Source: Paracyclopina nana
Taxonomy: Eukaryota; Arthropoda; Copepoda; Cyclopoida; Cyclopettidae
Assembly: GCA_019096065.1 (NCBI GenBank)
Contig: JAGUCH010000004.1
Location: forward strand, 4,154,001 to 4,218,000
Reading direction: 5' to 3'
DNA length: 64,000 bases
A program made the translations under genes and the position numbers. Under the pieces are notes generated by a model. The model made no database searches, had not been told where the DNA came from, and saw only the letters and a program-made list of their open reading frames with translations. Of the stretch, positions 9,721 through 25,495 are shown piece after piece (position 1 is the stretch's first letter; each line of letters begins with the position of its first letter).

Positions 9721-12700
9721 AAGATTTACTGCTACAATGGACGCAAGACCTTATCACCACAGGTAGTTGGATCTCTTGTTTCTCAAATTTGATTTACTAT
9801 CCTGACTCAAGACCACCTCCTTGTCTATCAAGTCATCTTTGGAAAAAGTGGGACCTTCTCTGCTTCAGCTGAAGGGAAAAAAGCATTGTCCAATTTCACA
9901 TGTGAGCCCATCCATAAATGCCACAATAAGGAGATCTATGTTATCTGAGGGTGCTCATCAGCTGAAAAGCAAGATCCCCTGAGATTTCCAGGGATTTATA
10001 TGAAAAATTCTTGGGAGCATGGCTCTTGAGGTGTTTACACTTTCCCTAAGTTAAGGCAATCTCATATTTGCCACATGTCCCTCTGTAGTAGCTGCCATAG
10101 CTTGGCCCTCAGCAGCATGATGACTATGCAACTGGGACTAAGGTGAGAGTCCACACCTGAATCAACCTTTTCTTCTTCTTTTGTGTTGTCACATTTCCTT
10201 AGATTTGAATCTGAATAAATGATTCTACCCTGCTGAGACTCCAGGTCAAGTTCTTTTTTTCCCTCTCTTCTTTTCATGCACATGCTTTTACACGTATATA
10301 GCATATACAGCTAGCTAGTTTTCTTGCACAACAATGCACGCATCAAGCATTATGAAGAGGCCTTTTATTAATTGCTAGAATTGAGGTCAGTCAAGGAAAA
10401 AAGTTCCGCCGAATATTATATGCACGAATCGAGCCCTAAATACTGCACAGTCATGACATTTGTTACACTTGAAGAGAGGAGGTGTTTTTTTGCAAACATT
10501 GCAAATATTCTTTTTACAGTCAAAGCACGAGTTCTCATGCTAATAAAGCAAGTTGTAATATATTAATTCGAACCACACACACACTCACATCCTCCCTCAG
10601 CTGTAAAACTTAATTAGACCCGAGATCCATACGTCATAATTAAGCGCGTGATTTTACGAGGAAGCCCTGAAATCTGAGAACATGGAGTCACAGTCAATGC
10701 CACTCCCAAGCACATAGGTTGAAATGCAGAAGATGATCATCATATTGAGATCTTCCGTTCACATAATCACTCAAGATAATGATCTGGCTCGCGGGACACC
10801 AAACAAATAAGCCTTTTGCAAAATCCCTTGACTTATGGCCGCCCCACCAGCCGACCTTCGCGGTCAGAAAAGCTTAAAAATATTTTCCTGATTTATGATC
10901 GAGACATACATTTTTGCCATCTCGCGTTGATACAGCATAATAAGCCTGGGGGTGCCTTTTACTCTCTCTCTCTCTCTTATATGAAAAAGAGGTCTTTTTA
11001 ATGACTATAGCAGTTAAGTGTCATGTTGTTTTTACGATCCATAGTTTCCCACCGTGTACAGAGTGCTGTGCAATATTGGGCTTTGGCTCTAGGAAGATGA
11101 AATTCTTTGGGTTGGGTCTTCCAAAGCGAAAGTAAGGTGAAATGGATGGGCGCACGTTCCAGAGTTTCAAGATGAGCAGCACCTGACCCCGGATGACCCG
11201 GCTCTACTCTTGAGCTTGCTATGCTGGCTAGAGGGCTCGCTATATAAGCTGGCTGCATCTTGCATATAATGCCAAGCCCTAGTATGAAAATAAATATCAT
11301 GGCCACTTTCTATATTATGCAGGGGTTAAAATCTCCAAATCTACATATGTTATATACATGGGAATTCTCTTCCATTTGTCTTTTCTACTTAATCATTTTT
11401 TGCCTTTACTATTGCTGGATTCTTTTTCCCGAGGTGAAATCAGTTGAAAAAAGGGCAAACATTTACGCTTCTGGCCATTGTACATTGGAGGTGTGAAAAA
11501 GCTAGGTTTAATCGGGGGGAAATTCGGCAGAAAAACGAATCGAATCTCGCATTGAGATCTATATTGTTGATCCGCTTTAGCGCCTCAGTCACGCTTCCAC
11601 GAGCTGTTCTCTAGCGATGTGCTTGCCTTGCTGGTACTAGTATACGTACGAAGATGGCCGCCATATAAGGCCTAACATTGCCAGATAGGAGACGAGCCCT
11701 TTGGCCCCACACGCATCTGATCATGTGGCACCATTATTTTCACGTCCGCAGCCCGTCAAGCATTAGCATGACTCTCATACTTCACAGTACCGAATTTTTT
11801 GCTCTTTTGGAATTTTTCAATTCTCTGCTGACCCCCACTTGCTCTCCTCTCAGGGTGGGATTTATGCTTGTAGCACCAGAATACCTCACTACTATATGGT
11901 CAAGTCTACTATCTAGCACCACCAGGAGAAGTGTGTCTAGGTTTATGAGGCAGCAGAAAGACCCACCCAGTGGTTAAACTTTGCACCTTGTAGAAATTGG
12001 CTGTGACACACACACATTCTAGGTACAGAATGAACCAACGCAGAGATGAAAGAAGCTCTGACAGAAGAAGTCTTGGCCATTGGCACAAAGGAGCCAAGAA
12101 AAGTGCAGAAAAGGGACCAATTTGATTAAGTAAATATTTAAGCCTTATGTAAAAAGTTCTCAGAATTAAGGAAGTTCAAGGGGAAACAAACTTGAATTTG
12201 GCTAACTATTTCCTTCACAGTTCATTCTTTATAGCTAGATTAATCTTAGAGCTCAATAAAGGTCAGTTGACACTGCGTTCAAAGTTTCCCTATCTTTTAT
12301 TGCCAGAGTACTCAAAGCCGTGGCAAAAAGAGAGAGGAGCTAGCCAGTTTGAAACTGGCCACACACACAGGAAAAGAGTTTAAAATGTTTGAGCTCAGCA
12401 AATAAAGGAAGTGCAGACTTGCTCGTTCTATAACCAATTTGACCAAAGCTGGGAGAGGGTTGAAGATTTGGATTCCTTGACTAATAAGCACCAATTTGAT
12501 TTTCCGACCTTGGCTCCAATTCGATTTTTTTCCAGAATTAAAAAGGGTGGTCGTCGGCCATAAAATCGCGCATACCAAAAAGAAGCTGAAGAATCGCGGC
12601 AGAGCGCGAAGAAAGCATTTAAATTCTATTAGTAGACGGGCGCCATTGTAACACCAGGGTGGCCATAACTGTTCCAGTTAATCACGAGCGTGATGAATGA

Positions 12701-13607
12701 CCTAGGTCACTGTTGAGGTCAGCCAATAAAGGTTTTTTGTTGCACACTTCGCACAGTAGTATAGCTTAAGTTTTTGTGTTCCACAGCCAAGCATAATGAG
12801 GGCGAGGTCTCCAGGTCTTGGCATTGTTTGTGGGACTTTTCAAAAGCCATTTGTTTGCTCTCTCTCTCCCACTAAAAAATGCTCAGACAACGCCCAAAAC
12901 TTGCACCCAAAGAAGTGAAAACCGTGGAAAAATTCATCAGAACCATTTAGTAAAGTGGGAAACAAGGGGCGTAGCCAGCAAGCCAAAATTGAAACCATTT
13001 GGGGCCATTTTTGACTTGGTAATAGGGTGGGGTGGCTAAAAGGGTTTTCAGTCAATTTCCAGACCATTGAACAACTTGTAGCTTCCACCAAGAAGACAAA
13101 GCACATTTCTCCTACATTGCGCATTTTTTTCCTCAATATAATTTAAGGCCGGCGCAATCCATCTAGAAACTTGCGCGCTAGCTTTTGCTATAAAGAGAGG
13201 AGGGCAGAAGGGCGAGAATAATTGCAGAGACGTGCCACAGTTACTCGATCTTCTTTTCACGCGCGTATACTAGCGTTGCACTGAGCCTTTGGGGCCATAT
13301 CCCTCGTGACATAATTTGACATACATCACATTCAATTCCATAAAGTATATATCTCCTTGCAGCAAATACCACAAACATCATCATTTGCCCCCCAGATGAT
13401 CAAGAGTGAAACGAGTAATTTTCAGTTATATCTGTTTCCTATTAAGATAAACTTTCGGTTCTTGGAAAACACCCACTTGAATGATTCGAGGGCTTCTGGT
13501 AGAATACAACAAAAGAACTTCATCATTTAGGGCCCAAAAAACCTGCTTGGACAATTTTAAGTGCGCATAGCTTAGCAATTGATTTCGCGTTCCGATCTCT
13601 TATACTC

Positions 13608-13620
13608 TATATATAAAAGG
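13608..13620 (+). promoter_or_regulatory. Orphan TATA-box-like element
   Basis: TATATATAAAAGG is a strong TATA consensus in the KLF-A/KLF-B desert. It is followed by a GC-richer stretch (CACGAGACGCG). No gene is seen immediately downstream; it could serve a distal KLF-B first exon or a non-coding RNA, or be fortuitous. Confidence 0.2.
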
Positions 13621-16600
13621 CACGAGACGCGTGGATGAAATGTTAAGAAAAGGCTAATTGCGGGCCGAAAAGTTGTAGAAGCACTTAATCTGCTGAACCA
13701 GATTTATGAAGGACAAGACAAAGAAGGCGTTCTATAAAATTCTAATAGATCGGACAGATCGCATGTCAGCGTGATTATTACACACCAAATCTTAAAGCCT
13801 ATTTAAAAAGTATGGCCAAAAATGATGGCGCTTGGCTAGGCATTTCATTGGTGTAAGGCTTTAATTTTGGTTATGGAGCTTCATCTTCCAGGGAGTCGTG
13901 AGCACGCCACTGTTGATGCATGCGGACGAAAAAATGATAAATGAATTCGATCCCAAGCTATACATACAAACCAGGTTTTATCGTGTGAAGACGAAGGCTT
14001 CAAAGAGTTCATCATCGAGATGAAATGCGCGCACTATGGCAAAATAGCTTTGATACAATTCATTTATCATTAGGAGAACAAAAGTAAGGCTCGCAAACTA
14101 ATGATGGCTTCTGAATGGATCACAAAAACCATACGAACGCCCACAGGCTCTTTGAAAAAGTGGGGCTTCATGGGGACATGGCAGAGGCATAAGCAGTTGG
14201 ACTTGCATGGAATTGGGCCCAGCCATTGCCAACCAAAGACCCGGGGCCAAATGAGCCTAATTATTGCCAACTTGGCCTTGGCCTCATCTGATCCATGAAG
14301 GACCTCGAAAAAATGTGGCAGCATTACAAATGCACCACTTGACCCTCTGGCAAGATTTGCTCATTCTTGGACACATTGATTTACACACCTCCAATGAGCA
14401 AAAAAGGGTGCTCAAATCAAGGACTTGCAATGGGCTCAAGAGAGTGTGTACTTGTGCCCAATTTGACCACTGATTTCAACCTATTTCAAATGTCCTTCCG
14501 ACAGAGTCACCGCATTCCTATTCTTGATTCAAATGCTGGTGCTATTTCAATCTCACACCTTTCCAAACAGGGCAGCAGCATGACATTGTTGGCCAGATGA
14601 TGATTATGGCTTAGCAAGATGAGTCGACTTCGTCGCCTTTTCTACGAATCCATGTTACGGAAATTGAAGGTGTGCTTAATGCAAAAAGTCATACTTGCCT
14701 GGTCATTGTGCTTTGTTATTTTAGCCGCACTAGCTGCTTATGCCACCAACTATGCGTGGCCACGGCCTCAAACACATTTGGTATTAGCCAGGAAAAGGGC
14801 TGGTTGAGCAAATGATGCCGATTCACCCAAGGCTGGAAAATTCACATCAAGTGTGGAAAACTCAAGTTGACAGGGCAAGATGCACATTATTCATGGTGTA
14901 GCAGGGGAAAAAACGATTTTGTGAACTCTTGATGAGGTGCACTGAATAATTTTGCCTCTGCGGGGCTTCTACGGCTTCCAGAAAAGCATAAAATTATTGC
15001 ACCCTTTGTTTACGCGGAAAACTGCAGCTGTGTTATGAATCGAGCTATTCTTAAAGGCATGCATCGAAAAAGTATGTCGGCATATTAGTGCACAGCTAAA
15101 ATGGCTGTGAAATGCAGTTTACTGCTAAAAAGAGATCAGTGCCAAACCAAGTAAGTTTAAAGTTGCTGCAATTCCTTCCAATACTAGAAGAGTGCTAGAT
15201 CAATTGTAGCTCAATGGCTCCTATTTTTCAGCGCTTGGTAGCCTCAAATTTGTCGACTCACACCAAACAAGACAACTAAACAAAGCAAAGCAGCGTTAAC
15301 TAGATAATCCTCCTCAGTAACATTTTCCGTTGCGTTACCAATTTCCCCATCATCTGAAGAAGCTCGCTATTATCGCATAATAGAATCTGAAGTTTCTCAC
15401 AAAATTGAAGAAGGGAGGTTGCAACTCATTTCTGGGTGCTGAAAATTCCTCGTTGATGATACTAAATGAAGATAAAACCCCGACGAATAGTGCCAACTCA
15501 TTGTAAAAATGATGGTTTTCAAATTAAAACAGCAGCTCTTAGCATTTAGGAGTAATTTGGAACATCATCCAGCACTGTTGATGCGGTTCTCTCGTGTCAG
15601 TAAATGGCCAAAAGAGAGAGTAAACTACACGCTTCATTTTCTTTCTAGAAAATGAGTCTTCTCTCCGCATTTGCGGTTTGGAACTCATAGAACACTACAT
15701 CATCATGTAAAATTCTTCCTCCACACAACTATTAGCTTTACCCTTTCACCCCAAATTTTGCGCCAAAATTGAGCAGAATTGTTTACCTTTCCAAATTCCC
15801 CCAGAATTAGTGATGCCATATTCGGTGAGCAATTTTTAGGTCCACCGCCATTATGATCAATGATGATGATGCTGGGCACGAGATTTTTTCACTACATTGG
15901 GGCGAGGTCAGATATATTATGGCGGGCATGGCAGCCAAGAATTTCTGCATTGCTCAAAATGGCGTGTTGCCTCAAAGTTTACTCGTCTTGACTTTGCCAC
16001 CTGATCATTGTCTCCATTATAGTCGCGGGGCGGATATCTAATTTCCGAGGAGAAAAGTATGGAGCGGCCTTTTTTGGAATGGTGGGGGCCGCGCAAGTTG
16101 GCTTTGATTCCTTGGGATTTCTCTTCTCATCTTCCCATGTAATCACGACACTCATTTCGCCTGACCTCTTGCTCTCTTCTTGGCCCCCATTCTAATGATG
16201 ATATTTCCAAGATTCTTCTCAGAAATCACATGTGTAGGCGTCGCGAGGAGCAATCGGAGCAAAAAGTGATGGGGTTCACACCCTTCTCATCATCTGCTCC
16301 TGCGTTGACTTCGGGAGTGTTTTCTCCGAAAATTGGGTCAATCTGGAGCAGGAAGGAGGCAGGCAGGAAATGGCACAATATCGTTACGTGGCACAGAGGC
16401 AGATGACAAGGGTCTGAGGTCAAGAAAAGTACAAAGTATGGCACTGGCAGTTTAGGTGGGGCCCCCTCCTCTTCGGCCTTAAATGTGATCATTAAGGCAC
16501 TTGGCATTGGATTTGAAGCAAAAAGTGGCATTGTTCTTGGAAGGGAGGCAGCAGACTATACTCCGATAGGGTTATTTATCCTTGGCATGAAGAAAACCTT

Positions 16601-19600
16601 TTGGTGCAGTAAAAAAGACTCCCTATGGAGTTTTTAGGAGGCAAATCATTATCACAACAGGAGGATCGGACAATTATTTGCTCAAATGGCCTCCACTATT
16701 AGGCAAAAGGCTTGCGCTGATAATTATCTTTTGCTTGGGATAGTACATGATGCACTCGGCAAAAAGCAAGCGTAGGCTATAGCCATTAGCCTATTTTTGC
16801 CGTGAGAATAAAAATTGGAATTTCCGCCCAGTGCATCCTTTGATATAGTGAGGCTCTTCATTCTTGCATTGACCCCAAGGTGCTAAAAATGGATGCATTT
16901 GCTTTAATAGCTCTACCACAGCCAGCTCAAGCCCAATTTATAAAATACTAATAATGGCTATTGTGGCTTAGCAGTGTTGGTAGCATGGACCTTGTCAGTT
17001 GTCAGACAGTCTAATTTCAATTTTTGCGGCTGAAAACTTGAAGGTCCTTGAGCAGTTTGCATGTGTAGCACTTAAGCACTAGCCATGTCGAAGAAGTCGG
17101 TGGAAAAATTGTAACACAGAATGATGAGCAAAGCCTTAAGGCAGATTGCCTGCTCCATCCTCAAGTCCACTCCATCAAAGGTCCAATAATCATCCATTTT
17201 CCCAGAAAGTCGAACAACAAAGAAATTTGATTTCAAATCACCTTCCAAATTGTTCTTAATTGGCTAGGCCAACTTGTTCTTCCAAAGTTCGGGTTTTGCT
17301 CCAGTTCTTCTGCATGCTTCAGCTACTGCATGGGTAACAACACATTTCTTATAATGCATTCAAAACATGGCATGATGTTATGTGTCGGTGCATATAAAAC
17401 TGGGTGAAAGTCCACCTTGTCATAACAGTAAATCATATTTGAGGCCATGCCAACCCCCCACAGGTTGGCGGAAGACTTTAATGGTGACTGATATTCATAT
17501 TTTCACCCCCGATCCTCCTCAATGAAAGGAAGGCCGGGATGTAATTTCTTTAGTCTTTCTGCTGCTGCTGCTAACCCCACAAAGTTAAGATGGTAATCTG
17601 CAAGAGAAAAACAATGAGCCGCATACGCACACTGAGGCTTTCTTGATGATATGGCGCGGCAAAATGGCCGAGGCGTGGTTACCACCCCATAGATGACAGT
17701 AAGGCATTCCAGACATTGCACATGTGTCAACTGTCAACATTGCTTGGTCGTTAAAGAATTTTCCTTGGCCATAGTGAACAGGCTCTTTCAAGATGATGGC
17801 GCGGGCACATTTTTGTTAATCTTTATGGTGGCGTTCGCTCGCGGAAACCGCAGCAGCCTTACAGTGAATTTTGCCATTTTCATCCCGAGGCAGAAGCAGG
17901 ATTTTAATCCAATTAATGGCACAGGTCAAGAGTAGTCGTTTGAAGGCCACCAGCCACAATAAATGAGCGATATTTTGTGCGTGATTGTGGAAACGAGTCT
18001 CCCCATCAAATGTCATTGTCAGCAAGCTCTTCTGAGGTCAAAGCCTGTCGATATAGCTTTTGAGGGGTAAGGTTGGGTGACAAATGGCTGCCATTTCAAG
18101 TCTGCATTATGAGCAATTCTTGCGGTTCAGCCCAGTTGGGAATTGTCATTATTGCGCTGCACAATGGGGCTAAGCCATGCCGAATGATGTATCGAATGGT
18201 GGTTGGACGAAGACCAGCGTGACTCAAGTCAAAACTCATCGCACCCATTGTTGCACGTGTGCTATCCAGGATTGGGAACAAAACATGGGTGTCATTGTCA
18301 GCATTCTCGTGGTTTCTTGATTGCCCTCCAAGGTTGGTCTCATTAGCCTCCAGGATTTCCCCCAACTTTTCTTGCAGCTCTGGAAAAATGATAAGTGAGG
18401 GTCAGCTCATGATGTCGAGATTTATTTGGCATTCTTCAACTTCTACAAATAGTTTCATGAGCAAGGAAGAACAAAATATATTCTACTACTGCAAATTTCT
18501 ATCTGCATAAATATGAAACTGAAGAGCTCGAATGAAAAAAGGCAATTATACACCAGCCAAGCCCTCAGCCCATAAATAACTTGCCCTGGGCCATAAAGAT
18601 GAACTCTGCTGCATTGGCATATAAGTGATTTTTTCTTTTCAGACTCGAAAAAGAGGAGCTGATAAAGATCGACCAAATTGTCGGTGATGCGCGTGCCCCC
18701 ATAATAATATCTAGCAGAATCATGGTAGCAGCCTGATTCCATATTGATTCCATGTCCTACCTACCCACTGGGCGCAGTTTAACCCACCAATTTGGGACGT
18801 CTAATTGCCTCGCGCGGTCATTGAGATGATCGATCGATTTTTACGAGATCCCAAGCATACTTACGCCCCATTTTTTCAGGGTCACTTTGACTCTGCTGCT
18901 GCTCAAGGGAACCATTACTCAAAATCAGCATGTAATGTAGCCTCGAGGAAATCACTTTTTACTCCAAATTTCTTCCAGTTCTATGTGAGTCACTGCATTC
19001 GGAATTTCCTCCTCCTCGTCGGATCAAAAATCATGGAATTTTTTCCATTGTTTTCTGCTTGTCAAGTTTGGACATAAGTCCCCACAACAAAAGGTAGGCT
19101 GAAAAATGTAAAAATACCATCGTTGATTAAACATGAAATCGTGAAACGAAATGAAGTAAGTAGTAGTTGTAATGCAAATAAAAGGCGGAATATTTAAAGT
19201 TGGTGACACAGAAAGTAAAGCATATGGAGCAGACGGATCACGAAGATGTTCCTTTTTTGGCCCTGATGGCAGCAAAAAATGAAGGCCACCATGGCGAATT
19301 GATCTCACGAGCTCATTTTCACGACTGGATGTGTACAAGCTATGGGTCGACATATTGCAATTACGATGTCAACGTTATGGAATGGCATGCTTTGCCGTCA
19401 ACACGTGACTAATTCAAACCAGCTGGAAAAATTGAATGTCAGTGTAGTGAAAAGAGAGCTTTTTGTACCTTCTATGCGGATACGGCTATGATTTGTCACA
19501 CAAAATGACTTTTAAAGGGAGTGGTGTCCTCCTTTTGTTTGCGTGGCCATCTTGAAATAATAAGTTGACGGATCTGCTTGAATACTTGCTTTAATTTATG

Positions 19601-22600
19601 GAAGATCTTTTTTGTGCGCCAAGCCCTGCACAGCCGTGGTGGTGACTGCTGTGTGGCACAAAGCTTCCTCCTCATGATTTGATTTCTTTTTTTCCTTCCT
19701 TGTAAAAAAACTTTTCAAAGCTGATTTGATTTCTTCATGTTCGAAGAGCACAAAGACACATTCTTTTGGGCTCGCTTTTCAATCTGGCCATTTTTGCTGC
19801 AAATTGAAGAAAAGAACGTCCGGCCTTGTAGATCGGGTCCAAAACAGGAAACCAGATGACCAGGGCCTAAAGTTTTTGAAAGGACGCAGGAAGGGCGTCA
19901 CTTGTTATGTTGTTGCTCTTCTTTCAAGATGGACAATTTAAGCTGGGCATTGAAGGATGAATTCAGTGAACAACGCCCATCCTTAAATGTCGTAAAATAA
20001 TCTTGGGAGCGCATTATTTGTCAATCCATGCCAGGCTAAGAAGAATGTAGAAAGAAACAAATTATTGGCAAAGATATCTGAACAGCAGCAGTAAACCTCA
20101 CGACTGAGTTTCTCTAATTTTCAATCAGACCCCTAGAGTGACAGCTAAGTAGAAAGTGCCAAGATGAGTACATCTCTGCGTGAGAAAACCACATTTGAGT
20201 TCATAATGTTCCAGTACAACCACTACGTACCTATGTGTTTAATGAAAGAAACAAAGCTCAATCAAGTGATGGCTCCTGTCATGATAATAATAGTGCCAGA
20301 GCTGCTAACCATGCATCATCTTATTGTAATTCAACTTTGCCTACCCGGTGGCCCGAAAATCCTCAAAGGGTTGAAGTAGCCCAGAAAACTATTCTTTTGT
20401 CTTTCAAATCAGCAGCAGCAGCAGCAATTTTCATGCAAAAAGAGTTGAGCTGCTTGGAAATTCCAACAGACTAGACGAGGCTAGACTTTTACAGCGAATG
20501 TCCTCAGGGAGATTTTAACGATCGATGTGGCAACTCCGCTGAAAAATGACCAGGTTGGGCTCGATACTGTTCTAATTACTTATTAATTATCAATTACCTC
20601 TGTGTGGTGGCGGCGCAGAGCTACAATCAGCCAGATTTAATCAATGAAAGATTTCAGAGCCAGAGGCCAACAGCCATCTTTCACTTTTTCTGGCCCCCCT
20701 GTACTTGAAAACTGGGAAGTCTGCCAATCACCAGAGCTTAGCCTCTTTGATTGGAGTAGCTCGGCAGGGTGTCATTAAAGTCATTATGCATCGCGGAGCT
20801 TCTCCTCGTTTGGCATGCCATGGGAACTCCTTTTCTTTCTTTTTTGCAGGCTACCCTTTAAGCAGGCACCTCTAAAGGGCCCATTGAGCCAGCAAATAAA
20901 TCACTCTTGCTGTCCACGCCGACCAGGCTCATGATCCATCAAGTCTTATTCAGCATAAATCTAATCCGCACAGATTTTAGTCGGTGGCTGCATCCACAAC
21001 GAGCGTCGTCGTCCTCCTCTCTTTGTTTCATGTTTCTAATCAACGTGATAGATGGTCCGGTTGAATTTTTATAAGACTTGTGTGCATTCCTGAAAGCAGG
21101 AATTTTCGGTATCCGCCACAATAACTTATTGTTGTTAACCTGAAACGCCATGATAAATGGTATTTTGAAGGTTTTTAATTTGCATCAATAATGAGAAAAG
21201 TGGCGTGCTGAAGCAGCAACCAAATTTTGCGGGCTCCTTAATAAAAACATTATATGGCGGACATTTTAAAGGCATGGTTGGAGGGAACGATGACATTTGA
21301 GTTGTGCGCTTAAAAAAACGTAAACGAGAATGGCCATCATACACCAAAAAAGAGTCGTTTCGTTTCCAGAACTCGAGCCATTGTTCCCTTTTCTCGAGAA
21401 GATTCATATGGTGCATATGGCTGACCTCTCTCTCCCGCTACGTGCAATAATTTTATGTATTGCATCCAACGTCATAATCATAGCTGGCTATAGGTGCATT
21501 TAATTCGTTGCATTTCTTTTTCCCAGCATACAGACGCACAACACACGCGTGCATATAGACAAATGGTGAGGACTCAATGGATGCTGCAAAAGTGGGCTCG
21601 TAAACACAGATATGGATCTAAATTGGTGGCAATTCAGAGCAAGTAGCTGCTATATTGTAGTTGTTTGTTAGCATGAAAAGCATCAATTCACAAAAGAATA
21701 TGAGCACCTGGTAATTGATTTGGATACAATGGAAACAAAAAGCAGCATCAGTTGCAAACCACATGGGCGCACTACTACTCTTTGCTGATTGATCTGCAGG
21801 TTTTTTTCGCAATTGGTTCTTTTAAAGCAATCCAAGTAGGCTCAACGATGCATCAAATCGGCATTTAAATCCAAGCTCAGCAGCCCCTTCTTCCCAAACC
21901 TGATACAGTACTAAGTGGCTTGGATGTAAATAACGCGAAATAGGAGCCCCTTGAAACTTCTGCATTAACATCCTTAAGCTCTGAAAGAATTGTCTTGTTG
22001 TCCATCCGAATTCGCTCGAGAATAAATCTTACTTAGCATTTGTTTGATGAATAGCCCTCAATGCCAAGGCTGCTTGAAAGAGAGAAGACCACAAGTCATC
22101 TTGGAGGGGGGAAAAAGAGCACCATACATGCGGTCACTTGACACTTCCCACAAATCTCCTTGACTGGTAATTAGCTGAAGTTTAGAGCTGTTGTTGCAGT
22201 CGTCGTAATCCCATGTACGTACTTCTTGGTGCAGCTTGGAATTCGACAATTGGAGCCCCTCATAAAGCCCAAGGCCGAGACGAAATTTGGCAGGGGCTTC
22301 TGCATGTCCACAAGATATCTCTGGTTCGTGTCAATCACTCGGCGTAATCACCTCTAGATCTCGCGTCATCATCATCTTCATTCAGCCCAGCCTGGACATG
22401 TATCCAGGATGATCCCATTGAAAAATGGTTGCCTTGGGGCTGCCACGGCCCTTGATGAATCTGGGGGGACTTGAAAGGAGCGAGACCGGAAGATGATGAT
22501 CGCGCGGTGATAATTGGATCCAGAAAACATGGCGGCGTGAAATGTGCTCGTCATTCCAAGTATTGTCAATAAATGGCGCCTATTGAAAACAATTCGCCTT

Positions 22601-25495
22601 GAAATTGCACTTTGAACTTGTGTAATCCGGGTAAGTTTTTCGTTGGAAGATTCAACATTTGAGCTCAACTTGATTTGCTTTGCTTTCGTTCCCGAATTTT
22701 TTGAAAATGAAGTAGCGCGGGAAATTTCAAATTTGAATGCTGCATTTCCCGACTTTTTTAAATTTTCGCGCGGCAAAAAGCGTGAACTTCAAAAGTAAAC
22801 AAAGTCCCATCATTTTCGGCTCTTGTTACAGATTATAAAAGAGGACTGGTTTTTGTGCTGGTTAAACGGCCTTTGTGAGCATACATTAGCATACATTCCT
22901 GTGAATTTAGTGTCTTTCCGTGCTGGCTGTGACCTCTTGCGAGCAGTGATCTGCAAATCGGAGTTTTTTGCGCAGACAACTGCAAAACATCACCAACAGC
23001 GTGTGCAGCATATGCCCTTGTTGAAGGCGCACAAGAGTGAAAAGTATTCAAATGGATCAAGTTTCTCTTTTGGCTTTATGCCTTTTACCTTTCGACCCCT
23101 GGATCTCCGTCAACCCTTTTTTATCCGGGTCACTAATTCTCGTCTCCAACGACGTATATCCCAACATTGTGTGTGCACATGCTAAAAAAGTCGCATCATA
23201 ACTCACCTCCAAGTCACGAGCGCATGACAACCCAGAAGAAATCATGGCATTGCGAGTGATGCGATACAATTTGCCTGGGCAAGCATTGGTCTGGTCCCAC
23301 TAACTGCCAATTTCAGTTGAGTCGTTGATCAGTTCGGAGAAAACTGTCAAAATGCAAAGGGAAACGCGGCTCGACAAAAAGCCTGAGAAAAATGGGCCTG
23401 CCCTCATCTGCCATTATACTGTGTGTGACCCCAGACAGCGTACGTATGTGTATTGGCAGTTTTGGTAATCAATGTGGAAAATCTTGGACAAAAAGTCGTG
23501 ACAGGGTTACTCAGGTTGTTTTTTCGTGAGCTGAATTCGGGAGGGAGGAGTGTATCATCATAATGTTGGATCTGTTTAGATTATGATGCCGTTAGAAAAC
23601 CAGCCACATGACACTTATGAATTGGCCACATCACGGGGAAACCCACGCGCGGAAATTTGCTCTCTTGCTGGAGATCTGTATCTTACATAAATCATCATTA
23701 AAGGGACCTTTGTAGGGACCTGAATAAACATTTCTTTCTCGGGATGATGCTGTTTGCATTTCGGCCTGATCCGCCGTGAAATGAAGGTTTTCTACCTATT
23801 ACGCCAACAATTGGCAGTTTTCATTATGTACGCCACATTAGGGACTCTATCATTTTATTTTTGGCTGCCATTTCTTTTTCCTCATGGAACCTTCCAAATT
23901 GTCTTCATCTTCATTTTCAGAGAAACCATTTGGGAATGCTAGGCGCCTGTCAAGCTGCATAAACTGCAAAGTTATGCCTTGCACCAAGCTTTGTGTGATT
24001 TCTGGGCACAAAGGTGCATCAATTCATAATGCACCATTGTTCGAAAAATGGCTCAATGTGGCACTCATTTTTTTCTCATGATGGCAGCCCCATCTCTGAT
24101 AGTTCAACCAGTCCATTTTTAAGGTACGTAAAGACTCTTCTCTTATGTACACTAGCTGCGCGAGTGCTGTGCAATTCGCACTCCAAAAAACTGCACCTTT
24201 GACACATGATTAATTGAGCTCCTCGCAGTTTTTTCAGTCCCTTCTTTTTAAAAGAAATAAGCATGGCTCTATTTTCAGTAATTGTCCATTTAAAGTCACT
24301 GAGACTGACGAATGTTCCTGCTTGTTTTACCAGCTTTTGACCATAAATCTCTAATGCTTAAAGTAGAGGCTCCAAGGTTGGAATTTCGAAAAAGATGCTG
24401 CCATTTCTTGACCTTTTCTTGGCTGGTTGGTTATGCATTAGTGCATTTTCTGGTCATTCTTCAGATCTCAAACAGATGTTGCGATGGCTGAAAGCTTCCT
24501 CAATAAAGCATGGTCAGATAAAAATCCTGAAGTATCGCTGCAGTATACAAGCCCATTTTGGCCATTTCCGAACGACTGCTACTTTTAGCTGCTGGAGCCA
24601 TAAAATGTCACATTTTGCTACCTCGATAACTTTGAGGAAGAATAATTCTCAAATCACTTGGGGTCATCTCATGACGTTTTGTCAGCACATATCCCCATAT
24701 GTCGCAACAACGGGTGGAATTTCGTGGAAAAAACTGCCAAACTACAGTTTCTTATCTCAAAGGGCCGCGCACCGACATAGCAACATTTCTGGAAGAAAAG
24801 GTACTATAAGTACCATATACTATGTTTTTAGAGCTGCGCATTCAAATGCATGTAAAATACATAAGCCAATAAAAAATGGGACCCCTGAGATTGGTGCCCC
24901 ATTAATTTGGCCACATCAATCACTGCTGCCCATTATATACTATATATCGAAGGAAATCTAGCTCTTAGATCAAGATTTGATTATCCAAAGATACATGTAG
25001 TGACCTTTCTGGCTTGACAAGCTTTATGTAACCCTACTAAGCTCTCGCGACGTTTTCCCATGAAAACGGGCATGGCTGACGACGTACGTACGGTTTTTAG
25101 CTTCTACGCATCAAGTAATTATATTAAAATGTTCGTAATGAGCTAACATTTGGCATAATGACTATCATAAGTCCGCCTCGCCTCCTCTTCCACATGCTAA
25201 AGCAAACACTTACGGCTTTTTGTTGACCTACTCGATATTCCAATATGGCGCCCTATGAATATTTAATTTCACGCTCGTGGAGAGAGAAGAAGTGCATATG
25301 GCAAAAAAGGGGGTTTAATTTGTATGATTCAGTTCCCTCCTCCCGCTGCTTTGCCGTGATGGAATCGTTGGCAGAGTCGCAGAGGAGAGAAAAAAAAGAG
25401 TTCTTTCACCTTGTCAGATAATGGGCATCTGGAGTGTGCGAATGCCAGGGGCCTTCGTGAAGATGAATCCACGCCTGAGCATATTGTGAAACCCG

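Noticed and set aside
17558..17576. CAG/CTG trinucleotide tracts (also near 20409, 39683, 49285, 50592)
   Set aside because: Short, ordinary microsatellites with no gene context.
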